Under the pieces are notes generated by a model that saw only the letters and a program-made list of their open reading frames with translations, did not search any database and had not been told where the DNA came from. A DNA stretch of 64,000 nt, from contig CM074188.1 in assembly GCA_037179385.1 (NCBI GenBank), positions 17,315,318-17,379,317 on the forward strand, in the 5' to 3' direction. This document shows positions 38,701 through 51,700 of this stretch, piece by piece. Positions within the stretch are counted from its first letter, which is position 1. Each line of letters opens with the position of its first letter. The stretch is from Holothuria scabra. Its lineage: Eukaryota > Echinodermata > Holothuroidea > Aspidochirotida > Holothuriidae. Position numbers and translations under genes: made by a program.

Positions 38701-41700
38701 AGATGTAGTCAGTTACATTTTTAAGGCTATGTTATACCCAGTGTTTTCACTATTGAAATATGACCCATTGTTTCAATACACTCAATGGGAGAAAATTTGA
38801 CTAACTAGTAATTTCAGTTTTATAAAACTGCCCACATTCACTCTGGAGAAAAAAATGAGACCCTGCTTTTTTTCTTCATATTATTATTACTATTTCATCT
38901 CACCAACAGTACACCCAATTGATCAGCCATTGAGTCATAATCAGCAGAAACCTCTTTTAATGCCTGCATGACAGTTATTAATTACAAAACACAAGAAACA
39001 ATGGACACAGAAATAGCACCCTTATCAAAACAATCACATCTATTTACTCTTTAACCTTTTAGATAATGCAATCTGCCAAAGACTGCAAGTCCCAACCTTA
39101 TATTTAATTCATTTTCCTGTGCACAGGAGGTCTTCCTTTACTGTTCTAAATGATGACAGACCTCATATCAGAGGAAGGGATATGATGCAGGGAATTGTTC
39201 ATTACTTCCACTATTCTGCTACAATGTTTAATATGCAGACATAGCACAGAGAATAGTTCACTACTTTGACTACTGTGCTATTGTACATTGTCTAAACCAG
39301 CACACTATTAGGCAAGATAGTTAGATGTAGTTTTACAGCCCTGTTTCCAACCTATTGGTTCAAGTCGAGCCTGCCACAGCTTTTTTCCAGTTGTGGCTCA
39401 CTGGCTTGTTTTCCCTACTCCATTGCTTATGCGGAACATCACACATACCATCAGAAGGTTCCATTTTTAGAGTCTTTGGTATGACTTGACCTGGGAAAAG
39501 AACCCAGGCATTCCGTGTGTGAGGCGGATGCTCTACCGTTAGACGCAACACGCGGTCACTATTAGGCAAGAGCAGTCCTACCTAGTTACACTGGTGTGGT
39601 AGTCTGCCGTGTTTCATGATTGGCTCTTGAGAGTCATGTAACAATATTTCTTCACTAAATTACCAAATTTAGGAGAGTTACTCATTGGATTATCTTCAAT
39701 ATTCAATGTTGAAGTCAAGAAATAACATGAAAGATACTTGGAAAAGAATTGAAAAGAAATCTCTGAAACCTGTCTGTTGTTTTACAATAAGTGAGAGGTG
39801 TCTGCTCTTGTCCTTTCAGTTAGGAAATTAAATTCAACACATTTTCAAAAATCTGTTAAGTTTACTTTACAAACTAATTGTGGATGGTCAAACTTAGACA
39901 ATCTACTAAATTTTACACACAGATCAATTTTTTGTGAGTGAGAAATTTACGATTCGATTCCATTTTCCAAAAAATGTGTGACCATACAAACTTTTTCCAA
40001 TTGACACGCAAACATTTTACTCCAAGTTACAAACTTAACTTCAAAATTTTCACTTTTTGGACAACTAGTGGATGTGAAAATAGATTTATTATACTAATTC
40101 CATGCATTATCACATCACACTATCTAAGACTCTAAAAGGGGAACCAATTGTCATTGCACGTGATGCTCTGCATAAGGAATGGAGTAGGGAAAACAAGCCA
40201 GTGAGCCACAACTAGAAAAAAGGCCGTAGCCGGCTCGACTTGAAACAATAGGTTGGAAACTGGGCTGTAAAACTCCATCTAACTAACTAAATAACCACAT
40301 CATATTATTCTTCTTTAGCCCCATTACTCAGATATTAATATCAACTCAATAAGCCTCTGAAATGTGCAGACACTATTTCACTGGACTAATTTGAGAAAAC
40401 ACAAAAATTGAAATTTCAGGTACACAAAGTCGGTTTCCTAAGTAATCTTATTTAACCGTTTTGCTACTGAAGGGAGATCCATTCCGCCATAATGAGCTAT
40501 ATATTATATTAAGTATAAACAATACGTATGTACCGGTGATTGAGATACTTAGTTTTTGCACAGAGACTGCTACAATTTGTCTTTGCTATAGCCAAAGAGG
40601 ATGCTCACAGGTAAAATTTCTCCTCCTCGAGTCAACTCTGTGTTCAAAACACATTTAGACTATGAAGGGGTTATAAGGGGCAAATCCAGGACGCAGTAAA
40701 GCGCAACGGTTTAGCAGTGAAACCATAAATATACAGCAAGGGGAAATTATGGCTTCACAGTGAAACCATGTGTAGAGGAGAGGTTAACTTTTTTGAGCCA
40801 GTTATAAAATATTATGTCAAGGAGGCATTAAACCTACTGCATTGAACCACCAACCCATCATATGGAAGTGCCACCTACACTTTGCATGGCTTCTGCAATA
40901 AAGATACACGTAATTTGAAAAAGTGCCAGCAATCAAATATCCTTAAGCTTGTGATGCTATGAAAAAATAAAAATGTGACAGGTTCCTGCAGCACTTCAGG
41001 CTGAGCAATGAATTTTCCATAAACCAAGGGTAAAAATTTGTGGTGATGGCAGGAACAACAGTGATCAAAAGGTGAATTATGATGAACACACTTCAGAACA
41101 AGAATGGATTCCACAAATGATGATGAGGAGAATTCATTTTATTTTCTTCATCACGAACTAAACTATGAGCAAACACAAGTCAAAATTTTATTAACCACAA
41201 TTTTTTTTTTTTTACTTTAACTTTAAATTCAGAAATATCCTATTTTACATTTGAAAAAGATTGCTTACTACTAATAAGAAAATTACAGAGAAAATGCTTA
41301 CACAGGTGCACATGGCTTTACAATGTGTAAAGGAAAAAATTGGACGGCTGTGAAAGGATTTGCAGTGAAAAAATGTAGGAAAATTATGTATTATTAAACA
41401 CATCTAACTTCTCGTGTACCAACAAATATCATATGTGTTGTAATATATTCCATTTATCTCTCCGTCACAAACCACTGCTGTCTGTCGTCACTACAGGTCT
41501 CTAAATTAAGAAAATTTTCCACCATGGTAAACACACAGTATTATACACCCCAGATTCCCCTCTCCCCTCCAAAATCAATGTCACACAGCCATAATTCTTA
41601 AAAATGAATGCCTAATATACTTACCACTAGTTTTATTGTAAAACCATGTATAATCAAAGTCCAGACGGCTAGGAAGATATTTTTCAATTTCGTCATCACT

Positions 41701-44700
41701 TGAGTACATGGTACAGACAGATGGCTAGAGGAAAAGAAAGCAACTGGGTCAAACTAAATATATTTTGATGAAAAATAATGTGAAAATATAGACAGAAATT
41801 TTTGACGTTTGTTGGATGTATGAATGTATGTATTGCAAATACCTGCCATGAACACTTTCAGTCATAAGAGAGCATCTGGGTTGCAGTTTTTACTACACTC
41901 ATTGAGATGACCTGAAATCCTGAAAGGTTATTACAAATTGGAAAGAAAATGGGGAAGGGGAGGGGGGAATGCCACTGGAAATAGAGATGTAAGCAAAGTC
42001 AAGGCCAATTTCCTAAAACTTGACAGGTTCCTCTTTGAGAACACCCACATGCAAAGAGGCCTAGTAGGTACAAAATGTTGCCACCTTTTTCTGTGTGTTG
42101 AAGTATGTTCCTGCAGAAAGCATTACATTTATATAAAACAAGAAAACCTAAAAAGTCTCACACCCTCAGCAAATTTGAAACACTGCGATCATGGCAAACC
42201 CAACAAACTGGTTTTTGGGGAATGGGTCTGGTTGTTACAATACAACTGGTTTGTTTTTTCTCTTTGCGAGCTATACACCGGCCTTCCAAAAATTAAAGAG
42301 AATACAAAGTTTGTGATTAATAACCCATATTCTTTGTGACATTACGTTGAGACCAGGTACTTATCTGCCACGGTTGAAAGGCGTCTAGCAACAGCATACA
42401 GCCATGGCTCACTACCAAGTAAGGTCACTCAATCATGTGTAAACCAGACCCACCCCTTGTTTTCTGTTTTACTATCCTATTTACCTATTACATGGTAATT
42501 TGACAACTTCATAGATACATTATCAGTACCTGTTATATCCTGACAAATCATAACAGCAGTTATGTCACTGAGTTCTGGAGAGTCGACCATTCTTTTTAAT
42601 TCTGATTAAATCCAGTTAGTTAGTTTTGTTTCCTGAAAACAGGAAATTTGCTTAACTCTTACATCTTTGTGAAAAATACAAATCTTTGGAAAACATTGGG
42701 GTTTAAATTAGCAGCATGTTTGTATGTATCTCCCAGTCAAGCAACTCTTTTTAAATCCAACCTAGATTGTAAGCAATGCGCAGTGATTCTGTATATTCAC
42801 CAAAAATTCTATGTCCAAAGGAGAATAGCACTAAATGAAGCCAAGAAATGTGTGCCATGTAAACTGTACTGGTAAGTCTACACTGTACACCAAAAAGGCT
42901 GACTCTCTTCACACATGCTTTCCATTTCTTGTGCAACTATGATAATAATTGTCTCAATTTTTTTATTTTTAACATAAATGTAATGCTCACTGCATAAACA
43001 TACTTGAACACACACAAAAAGGTAGCAACATTTTGCTTCTAGGCCTCCTTTCGATATGAGAGGTTTCCTCAAAGGGGAAGGCTCTCAAGTTTTAGGAAAT
43101 GGGCCTCTACAATGCTTAGATCTCTGTTTCCAGTGGATCGTATTAGCATAAATGATTCATTTTCCAGAGACTTCAACTTGAAATGTGGTGTCCATCAGTG
43201 TTCCTGTTTAGGCCCAGTCCTATTTGTTCTCTATGCCAGTAGGCTTTTTAACATCCTGTCCTCTCACCTCCAAAAGGCCCATACGTATGCGGATGACACA
43301 CAATTGTACTTATCGTTTAAACCTGATGACAAGCTATCAGAAACTGAGGCTATTAATGCCATGCAGTGTTGTATTTCTGATGTTCGAAACTGGTTAATTA
43401 AGAGTAAGCTTAAGATTAATGACAGCAAGACGGAGTTTCTAATTGTTGGTTCCCAAAGAATGCTTTCCAAGATTTCAATTAACTCTATTACTGTTGGTAA
43501 TGCATCGATCAAAGCTGTAACTGAAGTCTGTAATCTTGGTGTATGGTTTGATAAAAATTTTCAGTTTGACACTCATATCAGTAAAATTTGCAGTAAGTCA
43601 TTTGCGCAGCTATTTAAAGAGCCCATGAAATGACTCAATGACAACGATTTGGAGTCATTCTCTGACACTATCTATCACCAAAAAAGCATTTATTTTAAAA
43701 AATTCTGCCCCACAAAAGAGAAATGCTCAAGTGAAATGGCACCCCTTTTAGCACAACAGAACCAAAAATGACATCATCACAGGAACCAAACTTCACAGTG
43801 TGCGTATTATAATGCTATGTTTAAGTAACATTTTGCTCACAGATTGCGTAGCATGAGACCGGTACTGGTCAAATAATTTCTGAATTATATCTGAAGAATG
43901 TCCCAGTATAAAGCCAAAAATATATCAATCAAAATTTGAAATTCTCACTCCCAATTCCTCAAAAGAGGAATTTTATCATTATTCACTAAAGCTGTCATCA
44001 CGTTAGGCCTATCAGTTTGAATTTTTGGTTCCAGCAATCTAGTCAATCTATTACTAGACAGCAATTCTTCCAACCAGAAAAAGAAAATATTTCAACTCAC
44101 ATTCATTCAGATTGTTGAATAAGAAGACTGATATCTCACCCGGATTCCTTTGAAAGACATACCATCCAAGTAAAATTTGTCACAAACATTAATGTAGAAA
44201 TCAACCAATGGATCTTGTACTAGCATAGACTTCAAAATGCATGAAGTTGAAATAGTAACTTCATGCCAACTTTTGATAAAAAATATGGAATACTTCCTTA
44301 AATAACCGAAATATCAGCTAGTCTCCTTTCCCACTATTCTTTGAACCAAGTCAAATTGCAGCATTAGGACATGCATCCACAACACAGAACCTGTTGGTAG
44401 TTATTAAATCACTGAGCAGAATGGTATACAGTATTGCATATGGGCCTGTGTAATGAGAGAATCACCGCTTCCTCCCCAATAAAAATAGTAGTTACATAAC
44501 ACTGCAAGACAAATGGATGCAGTTACATCCCCCAGGAGCCTGAGGTATTTTTCTGTGTGTATAACCTGTTACCAGGGAACTTTCAAACACTTGTATGATG
44601 TATACCAAACAAGTTTCCCTGCTAGTTGGCTCATGGAATATTGAGAAGTCACAAAACTCCATCTGTTGAACAGGGGTATTCCCAGGTGTTAAAACCCCCT

Positions 44701-45675
44701 TTTTCACTGGTTTTGAGAAGCAAACATAGGTTTAGGTTTTGTAATGATAATTTGTTGATTATAACAATCACTTTAGGCCATCTATACATGGTAAGATTCT
44801 GTAACATTTACAATGCAGGGTATACTGCAAGTACACTATAGTACACACACTGTGAAATTGGGTTCCTGAGATGATGTCATTCTTGGTTCAATGCACTTTT
44901 ACATTCTTCAGCTGTTGTGCTGGAAGGAATACCATTTCACTTGTGCATTTCTCTTTTGTGGGGTGGGATTTTTTAAAATAAGTGCTATTTTTGTTGATAG
45001 ATAGTGTCATAGATGACCCCAAATCATTGTTACTAAGTCATTTCATGGGCTCTTTAAGATTAGACAGGTTAGGAAGATGCTTTCTGAGGATGCTTGTAAA
45101 ACTCTGCTGCATGCTTTTGTGTCCTGTAACCTCGATTACTGCAACTCTTTGCTGTATGGGCTTCCTGACAATCTAATCACCAAACTACAAAGAGTCCAAA
45201 ATGCAGCTGCCAGACTTGTAACTCTCACCCCAAAGTTTTGTCACATTTCACCTATTTTACAAGATCTCCATTGGCTTCCAGTTTTATATAGAATTCGTTT
45301 CAAGGTTATTCTTTTGGTTTATAAAGCTTTCAACGATTTGGCTCCTAACTACTTGTCTGGCTTATTGTCAAAGAGAGTGGGATTAAATTACCACCTGCGC
45401 TCGGGTTCTTGTAGTTGTCCCGCGAATTAATACCTCTTTTGGTGAACTTGCTTTTACAGTGGCTGGTCCTCACCTTTGGAATTCTCTTCCACATGAACTT
45501 GTGTCCCTCCATTGGCATTTTTAAATCAAAACTTAAGACCTACCTTTTTAGACAGCTTTTAATGTGTAATTTACTTTTATTTTCATCTTCTTCTTAGTAT
45601 TTTGTTTGTTTTTTATTGTACAGCACAACAGATTATATTTTTATAGTTGTGGCCCTTTACAAAATTTTATTATTA

Positions 45676-45709
<34 letters not shown>

Positions 45710-48700
45710 GGTGGTGGTGGTCCTCCCCCCCTCCAATGTCGGTGCAATTTGTGAGGAGGTCCTCGCCCCCTCCAATGTCGGCGCAATTTGTGAGGAGGTC
45801 CTCGCCCCCTCCAATGTCGGTGCAATTTCTGATTGCCTTCCAGAATTTCAGGTTACCTCAGGTGACATGAGAGCAATAAAATCACAACCCAGTTGCTTTA
45901 ATAAAGAATGCAAAACTTGCTAAAGAAAGAGGCTTTTCTACCCAAATCATTACAATGCAATTCAGGAGCTGGGATGTAGTTGAAAAGATCAGACTGGGGG
46001 ATGCAAATTGCATTAATAACTCTATAAAAGTTAAATGTCGCTATCACTTGGTGTGAAGTGTAAACACAAATTTTAACTTGGACAAGTTGAAAAAAACACT
46101 GGTTCAGAGATTTAGTAATCAATTCGTAGCTTATTTATGGATTGACTTCGGCAATAACACACATTACATCAGCATTATTATTATAAGGTAATTGTCCAAT
46201 GAGATACGAACACTGAAAGTCATGCAGCTATATGTGTTTAAACACTTGGTAGTGTATTTAAACATAATTTGTTTTAGAAGCTCCGGAATTCCATTGATCA
46301 AACCAACACAGCTGCTTTGGGAATTTTTACCACTTAAATACCTATCAAAATCACAAAACAGCTGATTCTCAATGTAAAGGTCTCTCTCTACCATGTCACC
46401 TTCATGTGTGTACAGTGGTCACTTCCTTGACAGCAGGTGGTGAGTTGTGTACATTCCAAAAATACCAATCGTAGTAAACTTTTTCAATCAAGAATTTCCA
46501 TTAAAACTTGAAAAATTGCAACTATGTTTTGTTGTAAAGAAATTATACTGAATACATTTCCTCAAAGATCGATCATAGACAAAATTTTCATCATAAAACT
46601 TGTACCATTACCTCCTTATTTACCATGTCCCCCCAATCTATTGCCTCAGGCAATAAATAGATTGAAAATTGCTACAGAAAAAAATGGGTTAGTTTGTTCT
46701 TCAAATAACTTTGGATGAAGTACTACAACTGTTTAAATGGCTATGATACAAGGACATGTAAACTGCAAAGCCATCTCTTCCATTATTTAACCCTTTTGCT
46801 ACTGATGGGTGTCCATGCTGAGCTTCATTATTTATCTCTTACACACAGTATGGGTTCCATGTATAGTAAGTTTTTGTATGGAGGCAGCCCATGCACTTAT
46901 ATACATGGACATAGCATGTAACGTGTATGTCCTATCAGTAGATTGTCGCCACCAACTGGGACAAAAAAGGTGCACAAAGATAGCCGCCGTTGAGCTATAA
47001 ATCGTCTGATTTGACGACCACTCTGTAATATTTCAAACAAAAGTTAGACTTGAATGGGAAATAATATCTTATTCCTGCAATACGTGAAGTGATTTTGACC
47101 TTACCTTGCCATATTTTAAAAAAATATTTCAACTTTCTTGCAAAATATGGAGATATACTTAAGCAAGTCCAAGCTTCCACACAAAACCACAGCAGACAAC
47201 CATTTTGGTGTGCTTTGTCTCACACTACGGTAGCGACAATGTATGGCACAGTATGCTCTGTTCATGTATAGGAAGTCCATTAGGCAGCCATACTTCACTA
47301 GCTGTGACCCAAGAGCTTGCACATATGTAAAAATATCTTCTCTTCATGCCTGACCTAAGTCCAAAATATGATTACACACCATAGGTTTACACAAAGCTGT
47401 TGCAATGGTTTCAACCGTACCTACATAACAATGGTAAAATAGGGTTTTACAGAGAAACCATGCATAGCAAAGGAGTTAAAAGAAGAAAAAGATTAATGCT
47501 GAACTCACTTGTTGATCAAACCCTTTTGTCATGTTACAGTTCCAGCATCTTGGTTTAGCAGCATTTGTGCCACACACCAGGAGTTGATTTTGATCCACAA
47601 GCTCTTCTACAATGGAAATTTGGTTCTCACACAAGTACTGCAAAAGGAGTAAGGCTTTTGTTTTGTCTGAGTTAAGTTAGAGAGGGTTTTACACCTCAAC
47701 TTATGACATTCTGGTTTACTCTAGTGGAATCTGATGGTTTTTATTTTTTTTTCCCTTTTTTCTGGGGCACTCAGTTGTTTTCCCTTACTGAATTGCTTAA
47801 GTGCAGCATCATGCACAACCCCAGTAGGTTCCATTTTGAAATCTTTGGTATGCAGGCCTTGTGTTTTAGATTTTTTAGGAGTGCTGCAAATTACACTCCT
47901 AAGGAAATTAAGGAGTGTGTTAAGTACGCTGTGCTGTTTTATTAACTTAAATAGATTTCTACGAGCTCCAAATTTTCATCTAGCTGTGCAAAAAATCAAA
48001 CTCCTCACAACAATTTGAGGCAAGTGATGGTGTGCAAAAGGCACTCGCACACTTCAAAATTCAAGGCCTGGGTATGACTTGACTTAGGAACCAAACCAAG
48101 GCCTCCTGCATGAGATGAAGATGCTCTACCACTAGACCGAGGACATGTAAGTCTTTGTTTATATTCTTTTCATATATTTTTTTTTCTTTTTTGGCTCAAA
48201 TAGAAACAATGTTATTTTGACATGTAAATAATTACCTTTGAGCAAGCAAATTGCATCAACCTTCTTCATATAAATCTCCCCCTTCCCAAACTAAGGCTTA
48301 CTACAAAGATTAGTCTGAGAGGTTAACTCTTGTTATTGGTGCCACAATCAGAAAATGACACAAATCCCTGATACCCCTGGCTTTAAGAAGGTGCTTAATG
48401 CAGTAAATTTGCACCAGAAAGGAAAGCTCTTTCCAAGAATGTTGTTAAAGGGCTGATCCTCTCATCCCAAACTACAATTTCTATTGTCCACAGAAACTCT
48501 TGATTGGCACAGATCTTTGATTGACAGCTAGTTCAACAAGAGCCCAATGGGCACTGTGGCTCCTTGCTGGATATTATAAGAATGTACAGCCAGTCTCCAA
48601 AATAGAGCTGAACAAAAGCTCATACTCGATGTTTGTAACATCTTCACAAGGGATATTTTATTTCTTATATTACATGATATCAAAGATCAAATTTTTGTGG

Positions 48701-51700
48701 CCTAAGTACTTACATTCAACTTTTATAACGCTTGGTGATCCTTCAAAAACATTTCCTCATTTCCATATGTATTTATGCTTGTAATCAAACTTGATATTAT
48801 CACCAATAAACAATACACAATGTGGTCAGAGAGAGAAAAACACCCCTTGTATTTCTCTCACAATTTATTTTTACCTGCTCTCAAATAAAACTTGCTATTA
48901 CTTTAAAGCAATCTACCATTTGTCCTGTTTGCTATCTCTACACAGAAAACAGTGTTTATTCAGCAGTTCAGCAGAAAGCAAGTGATTAATGGGGTGTGAT
49001 AATAGAATGAGGATTAGGTTACCCCCACAGAGCACAGCAGTATTAAAGAGACATAATGTATAATCCATGCATTGCTTCCACTGGCAGAGAGACCAGTTTA
49101 ATGTAGAGTAACCTGTGTTCAGTGAAATCCACAGATTTCAGTTATTGCCCTCTTAACACTTTGAATGATCCACAATTTGTGTATAACCCGAAGGGATCAT
49201 TACTGAACGAACGTAAAGGCCAAATTTCTAAGGTGTTTGGGTGTATAAGCATGCAAAACCAGGTGAGATAAAAAATCTATTGAACCTATCTTTATCTAGC
49301 TTACAAGATTTTCTAAATAACATTTCCAGCGGTTGACCTCCAGTGACCTTGATGACCTTTGACCTTAACCAAACACAGATCGATTTGAAATCTGTCCTTT
49401 CTACCTTAAAGTACTGTGTTAAAATGTTTTTCAGTGTTTGACCCCTGGTGACCCCAGATGACCCCTTGACCTTCACCAAACATATCCAATTTCATCCTTA
49501 CACCATAACACATCCACACACCAAGTATGACATCTATCCAAGTTTCCTACCTTGAAATATCGTGTTGAGAAGGTTTTTAGTTTTTGACCTCTGGTGACCC
49601 CAAATGACCTTTGACCTCCACCAAAAACAATAGGGCACACCTTCTTTCTATGACGAATCTATGTACAAAATCCAAGTTCCATCCAACCTTCCCTTGTTGA
49701 GTTAGAGCGTACCGAAGCAAGTGTCACACACACACGCACACACACACACACACACACACGCCAACCTGACTTCATAGGTTCCTTTGCTACCGCAAGGAAC
49801 CAAAAAGTGCAGAGTACCACAGCTCATATTTCACAGCATATACTGCACTGAGACTTTTTGGTTACACACTGGGGTCTTGTGTACTCAGCCTGAAGCAATA
49901 AACCGAAATTGTGTCTAGATGAGGATGAATTTTAGACAGTTGTGGGAGGGTGGGGGGGGGGGGGGTAATACTATAGGTTAGGAAAATTGGAACTGTTTTG
50001 GGTGAGAGGACAAGGCCTTAAAACTCAAAATTCTTCCATCTAAAAAACTGCCCAAATCTAGTTGTGATTTTATTTCAGTTGACCCCTCTAATTATGTCAG
50101 TTGACCTGTCTCATTATCTCAGTTGACCCCTTTCATTATCTCATGCTAGGATAAAACAAATTGCACCAAACTTACCACTTCCTGATCATCAGGTGTTGTG
50201 GCTTCACATGGTAAAACCCTGCCTTCTACATCTTTATTTATATTCATTGACCATATCTAAACAAGGCAATCAGAAACAATACTCTAAATGAGTGAAATTT
50301 CAGTTGGTACAAGTCTGCATTAGAAGTTACTTTGTATTAAATTCTACAATGCCGCTTGCACATATTCATATTTTCGTAACTTAAAGGTCCAGTGACATGA
50401 AAATGACAAAATTGGGTATTTGATTTTAAAAGCAATAAAAACCTACAAAATAGCTGCAGTTTCCATCAAAAATTGATCAGTTTACAGGACAATTTCTGAT
50501 TTGCACTTAACTGCAGTAAACTTTATCTTAATATGCTACTGTAATCTTGCGATGTCTTCTTCCTCTTCTTTCTGGAAATGGTGACACATCCTTAAATTTG
50601 GATATTCCCTCACCAGGCATGTTTCAGAGGTGCCCCCCCCCCCAAGACCTAACAAAACTGGTAATAAGATTGACCAGGTTTTATGGTCCTGAGTACTATC
50701 TATGAGATCAGCTGGGAGACTATTCCAATCTTCAACCGTATTAGGTAGAAGACTAAATTTGTAGCAGTTACTTCCAAACTATGCATGACATAAATGGAGG
50801 TTTATATGCATTCTACCAAGAGAGAAGTCAAGGGAGAGATATGCCATATATGGCTAATGTTATCATTCTTCGCTTTGACAATCTTAATTTCAAGGGCAAT
50901 TACAATGTTAGTTTGACCTGAGGGTTACATTTTGGAACTTTAAATTGTTTTCTTGAAAATCATAGGTATCTAGTACCAAATTTCAAGCTATCTGATGAGT
51001 TATTAAGAGGCAATTAATATGGGGTAAATAAAAGGAATATTAACATCGTGCAACACTCAACATCATTATTTTTGCAGAAGCGACAAGCTGCTTCAGACAT
51101 ATTCAAATCTTTGACAAAGTACATCTCAAGAACTGTAAATGATATTGACATAATTACAATCGATTTTTCCTTGCAATGGTGTACTATTAAATCACCAAGT
51201 GAAGTCAGGAATTTCAGCTGATATGTCACACTACTTAAAACAGATGATGTGCAACTTAAAATAATGAACATGATGGAACTTTACGTGCTAGTAAAATTTA
51301 AAACAAATCTCAGATAAAATAAATACATGATTTCATCATTTATATCGTGTTCTCTTCAGTGACATTTAAGGCGGATACTTTCGAAGTCATTTTGCATCTT
51401 GCAAAAGTTTAACTAACATAATAAATCACATATCCTTACTTAATGGCATTCAGCTCTGAAACTTGCACCTATACACAAAACATTTTTAACCCAGATTTTC
51501 ACAAATCTCCTGTGATCCTAGATTGTAAGGGTGTACTACATGAACTTATGGGACACATGTCTGACAGAAAAAGTCATGTGAATATTTCCCCCCTCCCCCC
51601 CCCCCAAAAAAAAAAACAAGAAAGGAAATTAATGCCTAAATAGGTCTTATTACCAAATGCATGCAGTAAGTCCAGAGTTCTTACAACAAAATAAATTTTA

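Noticed and set aside
41938..42339. 133-aa open frame
   Set aside because: It lies across the border and inverted repeat of a DNA element. No transposase motif is visible.
43112..43633. Host gene of 173 aa
   Set aside because: The YADD box and flanking motifs are LINE reverse transcriptase. The first codons belong to the neighbouring inverted-repeat element and the last ones to the inserted TTAA element.
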